DNA of 64,000 nt from CBFDBF01 sp050304615 (GTDB lineage: Bacteria > Pseudomonadota > Gammaproteobacteria > Chromatiales > Chromatiaceae), in assembly GCA_050304615.1 (NCBI GenBank), contig JBNLDW010000011.1:124001-188000 (forward strand). Direction: 5' to 3'. The notes under the pieces were generated by a model, which saw nothing but the letters and a program-made list of their open reading frames with translations, ran no database searches and was not told the DNA's origin. Positions 21,847 through 31,131 of the stretch are shown in pieces. Each line of letters starts with the position of its first letter. Position 1 is the first letter of the stretch. Made by a program: the position numbers and the translations under genes.

Positions 21847-22410
21847 ATGCACCAGAACAACCTATGTAGTGCTGCGCAGAGCCAGCTACTGATCATCGAT
21901 ATCCAGGAGCGGCTGGCCGCAGCCATGGAAACTAAAAGCAGGGAGGGCGTGCTAAGCAACAGCGCTATACTGCTACAGGCCGCCGCCCTGCTTGAGATCC
22001 CAGTAATCAAGACAGAACAGTACTCTAAAGGATTGGGGCCAACTGAACAGAGCCTGCTAGATCATCTACCCACCAGCAGCAGCAATTATGAAAAGATGAG
22101 CTTCTCCTGCTGCGGCAGCGATGAGTTCTGCGCCACCGCCCTCGATACAGACCGCAAGCAGTTCATCCTGACAGGCATGGAGACCCATGTCTGCGTACTC
22201 CAGACCGCATTCGAACTGCAACAACGCGGCTATCAGCCGTTTGTCGTAGCAGATGCGGTCTGCTCCCGCAGTGGACGCAACCGCCGCATCGCCCTGCGGC
22301 GGATGGCGCAGGCCGGGATCACCATAACCAGTACAGAATCGGTACTGTTTGAGTGGATACGAGACGCATCTCACCCCCAGTTCCGCACAATCTCCAAGAT
22401 GTTGCGGTGA
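21847..22410 (+). CDS. Isochorismatase-family cysteine hydrolase
   Basis: Soluble protein of 187 residues with the family's catalytic triad: Asp18 in LLIIDIQERL, Lys83 in NYEKMSFS and Cys116 in GMETHVCVLQ. The single-domain form resembles YcaC-type or nicotinamidase-like hydrolases; the substrate is unknown. The frame is open far upstream, but the ATG at 21847 has GGAG upstream and begins where the family begins. The stop TGA shares a base with an ATG in the slyX frame. Confidence 0.88.
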   Translation: MHQNNLCSAAQSQLLIIDIQERLAAAMETKSREGVLSNSAILLQAAALLEIPVIKTEQYSKGLGPTEQSLLDHLPTSSSNYEKMSFSCCGSDEFCATALDTDRKQFILTGMETHVCVLQTAFELQQRGYQPFVVADAVCSRSGRNRRIALRRMAQAGITITSTESVLFEWIRDASHPQFRTISKMLR

Positions 22411-22415
22411 TGGTC

Positions 22416-22616
22416 ATGCATGAAGATCTGACCGAACTACAGACCAGACTGGCATTTCAGGATGATGCCCTGCATAGCCTGAACGAGACAGTCATCCGCC
22501 AACAGCAGGAGATCCAGCAACTCAAACTGGATCTGGCCGAGCTCAAAGAGAGGCTACAGGAGATTGCCGAGGCCCCAACCGGACGCCAGGATGAGGCCCC
22601 TCCGCCACACTACTAG
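22416..22616 (+). CDS. slyX: SlyX homologue
   Basis: Small coiled-coil protein of about 66 residues: MHEDLTELQTRLAFQDDALH followed by heptad-like LN, QQQEIQQLKLDLAELKERL and a tail ending PPPHY, which is the family's characteristic C terminus. The function is unestablished. An ATG at 22410 is also in frame, overlapping the preceding stop; the ATG at 22416 aligns better with SlyX starts. It converges on the mlaC-like gene. Confidence 0.9.
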   Translation: MHEDLTELQTRLAFQDDALHSLNETVIRQQQEIQQLKLDLAELKERLQEIAEAPTGRQDEAPPPHY

Positions 22617-22625
22617 AGTCTGGTA

Positions 22626-23261
22626 TTAGAGCGCAGCGGTGCGCGTATCATTTTTGTTTTTCATATGCTTGATCAGGCTATCCAGCCCACCGTTGCGAAT
22701 CTCCCGCTGGAAATTGGTCCGGTAGTTGGTTATGAGACTGATCCCCTCTATCTTGAGGTTATATATCTTCCAGTCACCACCCTGAGCTTGGTACATGCGG
22801 TACTCTACCATCATCGGCTTGGCGCCAGGGCGAGTCACCTTGGTACGCACAAACACATCCTGCTTGCCATGGCCAGGCCGCACCGACAGATGGTGAATCT
22901 CCCACTCTTTGGCAACATAAAATGCGGCAGCATAAGTACGTACCAGCAGGCGCTTAAACTCCCGCATGAACTGCTGCTGCTGCGCAGGCTTAGCCCGCTG
23001 CCAGTGTTTACCCAGGGCCAGGCGAGAGACCCGCTTGAAATCTACATGAGGGACCACAATATCATCGGCCAAACGATAGATATGTGGCATGGTCTGTTTG
23101 CCATCGCCGATAGCCGCCTGTAACCTATCTGAGATATCCTGAATGACCGCCTGCGGAGGCGCCAGCTGTTCTGCCAATGCTGTACCTGCGGGCAATACCA
23201 GCGCCAGCAGTAGTACCACAAGGGATTTATGATTGATTGTTTTGGTGGTTAGTGAGGTCAT
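22626..23261 (-). CDS. MlaC/Ttg2D-like phospholipid-binding periplasmic protein
   Basis: About 211 residues. The signal peptide (LVVLLLALVLPAGTALA) is followed by the MlaC domain: VVPHVDFKRVSRLALGKHW, EFKRLLVRTYAAAF, GDWKIYNLKIEGISLITNYR. MlaC shuttles phospholipids between outer and inner membrane complexes. No mlaA, mlaD, mlaE or mlaF genes are adjacent, so this is an orphan. The frame extends to 23294; the ATG at 23261 has AGGAG eight bases away and is preferred. Confidence 0.85.
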   Translation of the reverse strand: MTSLTTKTINHKSLVVLLLALVLPAGTALAEQLAPPQAVIQDISDRLQAAIGDGKQTMPHIYRLADDIVVPHVDFKRVSRLALGKHWQRAKPAQQQQFMREFKRLLVRTYAAAFYVAKEWEIHHLSVRPGHGKQDVFVRTKVTRPGAKPMMVEYRMYQAQGGDWKIYNLKIEGISLITNYRTNFQREIRNGGLDSLIKHMKNKNDTRTAAL

Positions 23262-23452
23262 GGTCATAGCTCCTTCTTGATAATGTGGCTCCATGTTGTA
23301 CTAGTGCTTATGTTTACACAGATCGCGTTGCCACCGCAATATGTGCTACTCAACTATAGATCATTAACGGTGTAAGCATGGATCCAGGTTATATAATAAT
23401 ATGAGTCAATATATTAGGATGTAAGTTCCATCAGCACCCGGAGACCTTGCAG

Positions 23453-24469
23453 ATGACAAACAAGAGCGCCCCTGCGGCCCCCTTTCCCGCCGCCCGGATG
23501 CGGCGGATGCGCCGGGATGAATTTTCCCGCCGCATGATGCGCGAGAGCACCCTCACCCCGGCGGATCTGATCTACCCGATCTTTGTACTGGAGGGTAGTG
23601 GCCAGCGGCAGGAGGTCGCATCCATGCCTGGGGTTGAGCGACTCACTATCGATCTGCTGGTAGCAGAGGCCAAGGAGATCCAGGCCCTGGGCATCCCTGC
23701 CGTGGCCCTTTTCCCAGTCACCCCGCAGGAGGCGAAGTCGGAAGATGCAAAAGAGGCATACAACCCGGATGGCCTGGCCCAGCGTGCCGTACGCGCCCTC
23801 AAGGAGGCGGTACCGGGGTTAGGGGTCATTACCGATGTCGCCCTAGACCCCTTCACCACCCACGGCCAGGATGGCCTGATCGATGCCAACGGCTATGTAC
23901 TAAATGACGCCACAGTAGAGGTGCTGGTCAAACAGGCGCTTTCCCATGCCGCTGCAGGGGCCGATATCGTAGCCCCATCAGACATGATGGATGGGCGTAT
24001 CGGTGCAGTGCGCACTGCGCTAGAGTCCGCCGGCCATATCCATACCCGTATTCTCGCCTACTCTGCCAAGTATGCCTCTGCCTTCTACGGACCGTTTCGT
24101 GATGCCGTAGGTTCTGCCGCCAATCTTGGCGGGGGAGATAAACGCAGCTACCAGATGGATCCAGCCAACAGTGACGAGGCGCTACGTGAAGTAGCCCTAG
24201 ACCTGCGTGAGGGGGCCGACATGGTTATGGTTAAACCAGGCATGCCATACCTCGATATCGTTCGCCGGGTAAAAGATGAGTTTGGTGTCCCCACCTTTGT
24301 CTATCAGGTAAGCGGAGAATACGCCATGCTGATGGCGGCCGCACAGAATGGCTGGCTGGATGAACGGGCCGTAGTCATGGAGTCTCTGGCCTGTATCAAA
24401 CGGGCTGGAGCCGATGGAATTCTCAGCTACTTTGCCAAACGGGCGGCTCTCTGGATGGCCGAGGCGTGA
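23453..24469 (+). CDS. hemB: Delta-aminolevulinic acid dehydratase (porphobilinogen synthase)
   Basis: Condenses two ALA molecules to porphobilinogen in haem synthesis. The protein is about 338 residues, with FPAARMRRMRRDEFSRRMMRE at the N terminus and the two active-site lysines in AYSAKYASAFYGPF and MVMVKPGMPYLD. The metal-site segment reads DVALDPFTTHGQDGL, lacking the cysteine triad, which marks the Mg-dependent Pseudomonas type rather than the zinc type. The ATG at 23453 with GGAG nine bases upstream was chosen over a TTG six bases earlier. Confidence 0.96.
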   Translation: MTNKSAPAAPFPAARMRRMRRDEFSRRMMRESTLTPADLIYPIFVLEGSGQRQEVASMPGVERLTIDLLVAEAKEIQALGIPAVALFPVTPQEAKSEDAKEAYNPDGLAQRAVRALKEAVPGLGVITDVALDPFTTHGQDGLIDANGYVLNDATVEVLVKQALSHAAAGADIVAPSDMMDGRIGAVRTALESAGHIHTRILAYSAKYASAFYGPFRDAVGSAANLGGGDKRSYQMDPANSDEALREVALDLREGADMVMVKPGMPYLDIVRRVKDEFGVPTFVYQVSGEYAMLMAAAQNGWLDERAVVMESLACIKRAGADGILSYFAKRAALWMAEA

Positions 24470-25284
24470 CCGACAGATACGCCGTAATCGGCAACCCCAT
24501 TGAGCACAGTAGATCTCCCCTGATCCATACAGCATTTGCTCAGCAGACGGGTGAAGATATGGAGTATGGCAGCATACTCGGTATCGACTTCAAACCAGAC
24601 GTGGACGCCTTTATCGCCTCTGGTGGCAGCGGGCTTAATATCACCCTCCCCTTCAAGGAGGAGGCGTGGCAACTGGTGCATGAGCGCAGCGAGCGGGCTG
24701 AGACTGCCGGTGCGGTGAACACCATAAGTCTCCTGCCAGACGGTCGCCTGTATGGTGACAATACAGATGGCGCCGGCTTAATAACAGATCTCAGCAACAA
24801 CCACAGCTATCACCTTGAGGGAGCCAGCATCCTGCTGCTGGGAGCTGGTGGTGCCTCACGCGGGGTACTGCGCCCCCTGTTGGAGAGCAGACCTGAACAA
24901 CTGGTGATCGCCAACCGCACCGCCTCCAAGGCCGTCGCACTGGCTGCCACCGGCAGCTCCATAGGCCAAGTAGAAGGGTGTGGACTGGATGACCTAGAGG
25001 GGCGGCAGTTCGACCTTATAATCAACGCCACTTCGGCCGGACTGGATGGCAAGGTACCGCAACTGCCTAGTAACATTCTCAAAGCCGGTGGCTGGACCTA
25101 CGATATGCTGTATGGGGATCTCCCCACTGCCTTCGTGCGTTGGGGCCAGGCACAGGGGGCAGCGGCCGCACTGGATGGCCTCGGTATGCTGGTGGAACAG
25201 GCGGCAGAGGCATTTCTACTGTGGCGTGGCCTGCGCCCTAAGAGCGGGCCGGTTATCCAAATGTTACGCCCTGACGCTGGTTAG
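24466..25284 (+). CDS. aroE: Shikimate dehydrogenase AroE
   Basis: NADPH-dependent reduction of 3-dehydroshikimate. The protein is 272 residues with the substrate motif NPIEHSRSPLIH, the catalytic lysine in NITLPFKEEA, NTDGAG and the NADP loop LLGAGGASRG. The start is GTG overlapping the hemB stop as GTGA, so it is co-translated with hemB. It ends with a 4-base overlap onto the convergent gamma-carbonic anhydrase gene. Confidence 0.96.
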   Translation: MTDRYAVIGNPIEHSRSPLIHTAFAQQTGEDMEYGSILGIDFKPDVDAFIASGGSGLNITLPFKEEAWQLVHERSERAETAGAVNTISLLPDGRLYGDNTDGAGLITDLSNNHSYHLEGASILLLGAGGASRGVLRPLLESRPEQLVIANRTASKAVALAATGSSIGQVEGCGLDDLEGRQFDLIINATSAGLDGKVPQLPSNILKAGGWTYDMLYGDLPTAFVRWGQAQGAAAALDGLGMLVEQAAEAFLLWRGLRPKSGPVIQMLRPDAG

Positions 25285-25817
25285 GACATCTGCCGATACT
25301 GCTGTGCCAACTTGACGTAGTTACCGGCGGAGTAGTCGAGAAACTCCAGCTCTTTGGCTGTAAGTGGCCGCACCTTGCGTACCGGGGAGCCGAACCAGAG
25401 ATATCCCCCTTCGAGCAACTTGCCGCCTGGAACCAGGCTGCCCGCCCCCAGGATCACCTGCGACTCGATCACCGCACCATCGCCCACCACCGAGCCCATC
25501 CCGATCAGACAGCGGTCACCGATGCTACAACCATGCAGCATCACCTTATGGCCCACGGTCACATCACTGCCAACCACTACTGGATAGCCTCCTGGATTAA
25601 ATCGGCTATCGTGGGTCACATGGACGACACTGCCATCCTGGATATTGCTACGCGGGCCGATCTTGATGGAGTGGATATCACCCCGCACGACACATAGCGG
25701 CCAGATAGATGCCTCGGCCGCGATCTCCACATCACCTATAACTACGGCGCTGGGGTCGACCCAGGCTGTAGTATCGATATCTGGTTGCAGCTGCTGAAAT
25801 GGTCGAATATTGTTCAT
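25281..25817 (-). CDS. Gamma-carbonic anhydrase-family protein (YrdA-like)
   Basis: About 178 residues of left-handed beta-helix hexapeptide repeats. Conserved metal-ligand histidines appear in GSVVHVTHDSRF and VTVGHKVMLHGC. The family has trimeric carbonic anhydrase-like members, but many YrdA-type proteins show little activity, so the enzyme function is uncertain. A longer frame starts at 25871; the ATG at 25817 is preceded by AAGGG and begins at the usual MNNIRPF-type start. Divergent from lemA. Confidence 0.88.
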   Translation of the reverse strand: MNNIRPFQQLQPDIDTTAWVDPSAVVIGDVEIAAEASIWPLCVVRGDIHSIKIGPRSNIQDGSVVHVTHDSRFNPGGYPVVVGSDVTVGHKVMLHGCSIGDRCLIGMGSVVGDGAVIESQVILGAGSLVPGGKLLEGGYLWFGSPVRKVRPLTAKELEFLDYSAGNYVKLAQQYRQMS

Positions 25818-25912
25818 ATAAAAACCCTTGGTCTGCCATGGTACCGTTATTCCGATACCGCCTGTCCCCAAATGCTATACTCCGCAGGCAACCAGTCTAG
25901 CGGAGTTTGCCC

Positions 25913-26467
25913 ATGGAGATCAGCACTTTTATTATTCTCGGCGCCATCGTAGTCATTCTCGGCTATGTCGTCGTTCTAAACGGCAAGATGTCCAAGCAAC
26001 AACAAAACATATCCCAGGCATGGGCCCATGTCGATGCAATGCTAAAACAACGCCACGCTGAGCTGCCCAAACTGGTTGAGAGCTGTAAACACTATATGCT
26101 GTATGAGCAGGAGACCCTGGAGCAGGTGATGCAGGCGCGGGCCGCCGTCTCCACCGCCTCAGAGCAGTATGATATAGCAGCACTAGGAATAGCAGAGGGA
26201 CAGCTCCGTCTGGGATTGAACAACCTGTACGAAGTTGCTGCGGGCTACCCCGAACTGATGGCCAATGAGACATTCCGGCAGCTGCAGTCAGATATCTCGG
26301 AGCTGGAGGGCAGCATAGCCCTGCGTCGTGAGTTCTATAATGAGGGCGTCAAACTTAACAACGCACGGATTGAGCGCTGCCCTAACAAGATTATCGCCCG
26401 CCTGTTTGGCTTCCAACCAGCAAAGCCGTTGGAGTTCAACACCGGAGAGGGACAAGAGACAGATTAA
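25913..26467 (+). CDS. LemA family membrane protein
   Basis: About 184 residues. It has one N-terminal transmembrane helix (ISTFIILGAIVVILGYVVVL), then a long helical bundle with the LemA-type sequence QAWAHVDAMLKQRHAELPKLVESCKHY and the C-terminal FYNEGVKLNNARIERCPNKI and LFGFQPAKPLEF. LemA proteins often precede TPM-domain or HtpX/GIDE partners; here the next gene is prlC, so no partner is adjacent. The role is unknown. Confidence 0.9.
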   Translation: MEISTFIILGAIVVILGYVVVLNGKMSKQQQNISQAWAHVDAMLKQRHAELPKLVESCKHYMLYEQETLEQVMQARAAVSTASEQYDIAALGIAEGQLRLGLNNLYEVAAGYPELMANETFRQLQSDISELEGSIALRREFYNEGVKLNNARIERCPNKIIARLFGFQPAKPLEFNTGEGQETD

Positions 26468-26565
26468 GGGGTCCCCGTCCGCCGAACCGGACCGTACTTC
26501 TCCCTCGTAAACAAATCGTGGCAAAATAGCCGTTTTTATACATAGAATCAGAGAATCTCTAAAGA

Positions 26566-28614
26566 ATGCAAAATCCCCTGCTGGACTTTCAAGGGCTGCC
26601 GCCCTTCTCCAAAATCAGGCCGGAGCATGTAGAGCCTGCCATTGACCAGATATTGGCAGATAACCGGGCATTGACTGAACGGCTACTAGAGCAGGGGCCG
26701 CCGTACAGCTGGCAGGGGCTGGTGGAACCACTAGAGATCGCCGCCGATCGTCTGGCGCGCAGCTGGTCACCAGTCAGCCACATGAATGCCGTGGTCAATA
26801 GCGAAGAGCTGCGACTGGCCTACAATGCCTGCCTGCCAAAGTTGAGCGCATACAACACCGAGATGGGCCAGAACGAACAGCTGTTCGAGGCCTATCGGGA
26901 GGTTGCCGCAAATGCAGATGAACTGGATGAGGCACAGCAAAAATCGCTCAGCAACGCCCTACTCGACTTCCACCTCTCAGGGGTGGATCTGGCGGCAGAG
27001 AATAAACAGCGCTACAAGGAGATAAACCAGGAGCTATCCAGCCTGACCAGCAAGTTTGAAGAAAATCTGCTGGATGCCACCCATGCGTGGAGCAAACTGA
27101 TCAAGGATGCCTCTGAACTGGCCGGACTACCCCAGTCTGCTCTTGACCAGGCCAGCCAGACCGCCGAGCAGAGGGGAGAAGAGGGGTGGCTGCTTACCCT
27201 GGAATTCCCCTCTTACCTGCCAGTAATGACCTACTGCGACAATCGGGACCTGCGTCAGGAGATGTATACGGCCTTCGTCACCCGCGCCTCAGATAACGGC
27301 CCCCACGCCGGACAGTGGGACAACAGCGAGGTGATGGAGCAGCTCCTGCGGCTGCGACACGAGGCGGCGCAGCTACTTGGATTTGAAAACTATGCCGAAC
27401 GTTCCCTGGCCAAAAAGATGGCCCCATCCTGCGATGCGGTAATGGAGTTTCTACTCAATCTGGCCGAGCGGGCACACCCCCAGGCCTCGCTAGAGCTGGC
27501 TGAACTACAGGAATTTGCCGCAACCGAGTATGACATATCGCAGCTTGAGGCATGGGATATCGGCTACTACTCTGAGAAGCTGCGGCAGCAGCGCTATGCC
27601 ATCACCCAGGAAGAGTTGAAACCATATTTCCCTGAGACCCGCGTCATCCCCGGCATGTTCGCCACCGTGCAGCGGCTGTTTGGAATCGAGATACGGGAGA
27701 TCGAGGGGGTAGATAGCTGGCACCCAACGGTGCGCTTTTTTGAGATCCTGGACCAGGCCGGAGAGATCCGTGGCCAGTTTTATCTCGATCTCTACGCCCG
27801 TCCGCACAAACGGGGAGGCGCCTGGATGGACGATTGCGCCTCCCGCATGGTTAGCGCTGGGCATACCCAGATCCCGGTGGCCTATCTCAACTGCAACTTC
27901 TCCTCCCCGCTAAAGGAGAGGCCAGCCCTCTTCAGCCACGAAGAGGTGCTAACCCTGTTCCATGAGTTTGGCCACGGCCTGCACCACATGCTAACCCGCA
28001 TCGACTATCCGGCCGTCTCCGGCATTAATGGCGTGGCGTGGGATGCGGTGGAACTACCCTCCCAGTTTCTGGAGAACTGGTGCTGGCAGCAACCGGCGCT
28101 ACAATTGATCTCCGGCCACTGGGAGACGGGAGAGCCTCTCCCAGAGCAGCTCTACCAGCGGATGCAGGCAGCTCGTAATTTCCAGTCAGCCATGCAGATG
28201 GTGCGGCAGCTGGAGTTCTCCATCTTCGACTTTCGCCTCCACCGAGAATACGACCCGGCCCAAGGAGGGCGTATCTACCAAATCCTGGAGCAGGTACGGA
28301 AGCAGGTTGCGGTTATCCGACCTCCCCAGTTCAACCGCTTCGCTCACGGCTTCTCCCATATCTTCGCCGGTGGTTACACCGCCGGCTACTACAGCTACAA
28401 ATGGGCAGAGCTACTATCTGCGGACGCCTTCTCACTATTTGAAGAGCAGGGCATTTTTAATGAGGAAACTGGCCGCTCCTTCCTGCATAATGTCCTAGAG
28501 ATGGGCGGGGCCAGGGATGCCATGGAGCTATTCATCGCCTTTCGTGGTCGAAAGCCTAAAATCGAAGCCTTGCTCCGCCATAGCGGGATCACCACTACCG
28601 GATGCCAATCATAG
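26566..28614 (+). CDS. prlC: Oligopeptidase A (M3 metallopeptidase)
   Basis: Cytoplasmic zinc oligopeptidase that degrades signal peptides and other oligopeptides. It is 682 residues, full length for the family. The zinc motif HEFGH lies near residue 470 in EVLTLFHEFGHGLHHM, and the third ligand region follows in NGVAWDAVELPSQFLENWCW. The N-terminal PPFSKIRPEHVEPAIDQ is typical of OpdA/PrlC. It ends just before the SH3/coiled-coil gene. Confidence 0.96.
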   Translation: MQNPLLDFQGLPPFSKIRPEHVEPAIDQILADNRALTERLLEQGPPYSWQGLVEPLEIAADRLARSWSPVSHMNAVVNSEELRLAYNACLPKLSAYNTEMGQNEQLFEAYREVAANADELDEAQQKSLSNALLDFHLSGVDLAAENKQRYKEINQELSSLTSKFEENLLDATHAWSKLIKDASELAGLPQSALDQASQTAEQRGEEGWLLTLEFPSYLPVMTYCDNRDLRQEMYTAFVTRASDNGPHAGQWDNSEVMEQLLRLRHEAAQLLGFENYAERSLAKKMAPSCDAVMEFLLNLAERAHPQASLELAELQEFAATEYDISQLEAWDIGYYSEKLRQQRYAITQEELKPYFPETRVIPGMFATVQRLFGIEIREIEGVDSWHPTVRFFEILDQAGEIRGQFYLDLYARPHKRGGAWMDDCASRMVSAGHTQIPVAYLNCNFSSPLKERPALFSHEEVLTLFHEFGHGLHHMLTRIDYPAVSGINGVAWDAVELPSQFLENWCWQQPALQLISGHWETGEPLPEQLYQRMQAARNFQSAMQMVRQLEFSIFDFRLHREYDPAQGGRIYQILEQVRKQVAVIRPPQFNRFAHGFSHIFAGGYTAGYYSYKWAELLSADAFSLFEEQGIFNEETGRSFLHNVLEMGGARDAMELFIAFRGRKPKIEALLRHSGITTTGCQS

Positions 28615-28616
28615 CC

Positions 28617-29624
28617 ATGCTGAAAACACTGTTTACCCTGTTGCTACTTACCGCCACTTCCCTCCAGGCCGCCCATATTACCGACAAGCTGTTGGTTGGT
28701 CTTTATGAGACCGCGGACAACAACACCAAACCGCTAAAGGTGATCCCCAGCGGAACCCCTCTGGACATACTAAAGACAGATGGCAGTTATAGCTTGGTAC
28801 GACTTGGTGATGGCACCGAGGGCTGGATAAAATCGACCTATATCACCGCCGAGAAGCCAGCCAAGGCCCAACTTCTGGAGCTACAGGCCAAGGCCGGTGA
28901 GTTGAAACAAAAGCTGCAACAGGCCGAAGAGAAGCTAAAGGGCATCACCCCCGCCGCCGCCAGCAGCGAGGGCAACAGTAAGTTCAAGCAAGAGCTGGAG
29001 GCAACTACCACAAAACTGGGGCTGGCAGAGAGTGAAATTGAAAAACTGCGCATCGAGCTGGCCGCTAACCAGCGGAAGATTGAGGCCCAAGAGAAGGCCC
29101 TAAGCAGTGCCAGGCAGGAGGCACAGACCGCCCGTGAGGAGACCACGCTGCTTCAGACCGGGAGTGAAACAGATGCCGCCAGGATACAGATCACCAGACT
29201 GGAGAGGGATCTTGCCAACTCACGCAAGGCTGCAACTGCAAGCCAGGAGGAGGTTCAGATGCTGCAGGATCATCTGAAGAAACTGAGCCGAGATGCTGCC
29301 CAAGAGAAGTTGGCACAGGCAAAAATCCTCGAACTAAACAGAGAGATAACAACAGCAAAAGAGGAGCTAAATGCAGCTACAGTAAGGGAGTCTGAAGGTG
29401 CCCGTGTACGCAGGCAAGCCCAGCTGCTACAGCAACGGATCAAGACTGCGGCAGACCTGCTCAATGCCCCTATGGAGGAGATACAGACAAATAATGGCAA
29501 CGGCTCTCTGTTTTCACTCAGAAATCTGTTGGCCATGTTGCTAGTCCTGCTAGGCGGCTTCCTTGGAGGCGTTGCCTTTATCAACTACCGTGTACGCAAA
29601 CGTTATGGCGGGTTTAGAATTTAA
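28617..29624 (+). CDS. SH3-domain and coiled-coil membrane protein (TIGR04211/YgiM type)
   Basis: About 335 residues. In order: signal peptide (MLKTLFTLLLLTATSLQA), bacterial SH3 domain (about 20-80, with KPLKVIPSGTPLDIL and LGDGTEGWIKSTYI), a long coiled coil (about 85-285) and a C-terminal transmembrane helix (LLAMLLVLLGGFLGGVAFI) with a basic tail. This matches the YgiM-type architecture. The frame opens at 28602 inside prlC; the ATG at 28617 begins at the signal peptide. The role is not established; the topology implies a periplasmic rod anchored in the inner membrane. Confidence 0.85.
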   Translation: MLKTLFTLLLLTATSLQAAHITDKLLVGLYETADNNTKPLKVIPSGTPLDILKTDGSYSLVRLGDGTEGWIKSTYITAEKPAKAQLLELQAKAGELKQKLQQAEEKLKGITPAAASSEGNSKFKQELEATTTKLGLAESEIEKLRIELAANQRKIEAQEKALSSARQEAQTAREETTLLQTGSETDAARIQITRLERDLANSRKAATASQEEVQMLQDHLKKLSRDAAQEKLAQAKILELNREITTAKEELNAATVRESEGARVRRQAQLLQQRIKTAADLLNAPMEEIQTNNGNGSLFSLRNLLAMLLVLLGGFLGGVAFINYRVRKRYGGFRI

Positions 29625-29657
29625 TCTGGTAACCTCTGAGCCGGACTACGACTAACC

Positions 29658-31124
29658 ATGGAATACAAAGATCTTCGGGATTTCATTGCACAGCTGGAGG
29701 CGCAAGGCGAGTTGAAGCGGGTCGTGGCTGAGGTAGATCCATATCTGGAAATTACCGAGATATGTGATCGCACCTTAAAGGCAAACGGCCCTGCCTTGCT
29801 GTTTGAGCGGGTAAAGGGGTCAGAACATCCACTCCTGGCCAACCTATTTGGCACCCAGCATAGAGTAGCCATGGGGATGGGCGCAGAATCGGCGGATAAG
29901 TTACGCGAGGTGGGACTACTGCTGGCCGCACTCAAAGAGCCGGAACCACCCAAGGGAATGCGTGATGCCTGGGAGAAACTGCCCCTCTACAAAAAAGTGC
30001 TCGACATGGCCCCCAAAGAGCGGAAAAACGGCCCCTGTCAGGAGGTCGTGTTGGAGGGCGATGCGGTAGATCTGGCGACACTGCCGATACAGACCTGCTG
30101 GCCGGGGGATGTGGCCCCACTCATCACCTGGGGACTGGTGATCACCAAGGGACCAGAGAAGCCACGTACCAACCTTGGCATCTACCGGATGCAGGTGAGT
30201 GGCAAAAACCAGGTGATCATGCGCTGGCTTGACCACCGTGGTGGCGCCCTCGACTTTCAGCAGTGGCAACAGCAACACCCGGGTGAACCATTTCCAGTGG
30301 CCGTGGCCCTAGGAGCTGATCCGGCCACCATGCTGGCCGCCGTCACCCCAATCCCTGACACCCTGTCGGAATACGCCTTCGCTGGCCTGCTCCGTGGCAG
30401 CAAGAGCGAGGTGACCAACTGCATAGGCTCCGGCCTCCAAGTGCCGGCGAGTGCCGAATTTGTACTGGAGGGCCACATCCATCCAGGGCAGATGGCCGCA
30501 GAAGGGCCATTTGGTGACCACACCGGCTACTACAATGAGGTGGCTGAATTCCCCCTCTTCACCATAGACCGCATAACCCACCGACGCGACCCCATCTACC
30601 ACAGCACCTATACCGGCAGGCCGCCAGATGAGCCGGCCATCCTGGGGGCCGCCCTCAATGAGCTGTTTGTTCCCATCCTCCAGCGGCAGTTTCCTGAGAT
30701 CAGCGACTTCTACCTGCCGCCAGAAGGGTGCTCCTATCGGCTGGCCGTGATCAGTATAGACAAACAATACCCGGGCCACGCCAAGCGGGTAATGCTCGGC
30801 ATCTGGTCGTTTCTACGGCAGTTTATGTACACAAAATTCGTGATCGTCGTCGACAGTGATATTAACGTGCGAGATTGGAACGATGTCATCTGGGCCATCA
30901 CCACTCGTATGGATCCGGCCCGCGACAGCACAATCATAGAGAACAGCCCGATCGACTACCTCGACTTCGCCTCCCCGATATCCGGGTTGGGCTCCAAGAT
31001 CGGCTTTGACGCCACCAATAAATGGCCGGGGGAGACCGCACGCGAATGGGGACGCCCTATCCAGATGGATGCAACAGTAAAGCAGCGTATCGATGAGATC
31101 TGGGATAGCCTGGGGATCGACTAG
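29658..31124 (+). CDS. ubiD: 4-hydroxy-3-polyprenylbenzoate decarboxylase UbiD
   Basis: Prenylated-FMN-dependent decarboxylase of ubiquinone synthesis. The protein is 488 residues, the usual UbiD length, with YKDLRDFIAQLEAQGELKRV at the N terminus, NLGIYRMQVSGKNQV and MRWLDHRGGA for prFMN/metal binding, and GPFGDHTGYY with its conserved Glu nearby. UbiX, which supplies prFMN, is not in the window. It converges with ubiB seven bases away. Confidence 0.96.
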   Translation: MEYKDLRDFIAQLEAQGELKRVVAEVDPYLEITEICDRTLKANGPALLFERVKGSEHPLLANLFGTQHRVAMGMGAESADKLREVGLLLAALKEPEPPKGMRDAWEKLPLYKKVLDMAPKERKNGPCQEVVLEGDAVDLATLPIQTCWPGDVAPLITWGLVITKGPEKPRTNLGIYRMQVSGKNQVIMRWLDHRGGALDFQQWQQQHPGEPFPVAVALGADPATMLAAVTPIPDTLSEYAFAGLLRGSKSEVTNCIGSGLQVPASAEFVLEGHIHPGQMAAEGPFGDHTGYYNEVAEFPLFTIDRITHRRDPIYHSTYTGRPPDEPAILGAALNELFVPILQRQFPEISDFYLPPEGCSYRLAVISIDKQYPGHAKRVMLGIWSFLRQFMYTKFVIVVDSDINVRDWNDVIWAITTRMDPARDSTIIENSPIDYLDFASPISGLGSKIGFDATNKWPGETAREWGRPIQMDATVKQRIDEIWDSLGID

Positions 31125-31131
31125 GCGCAGC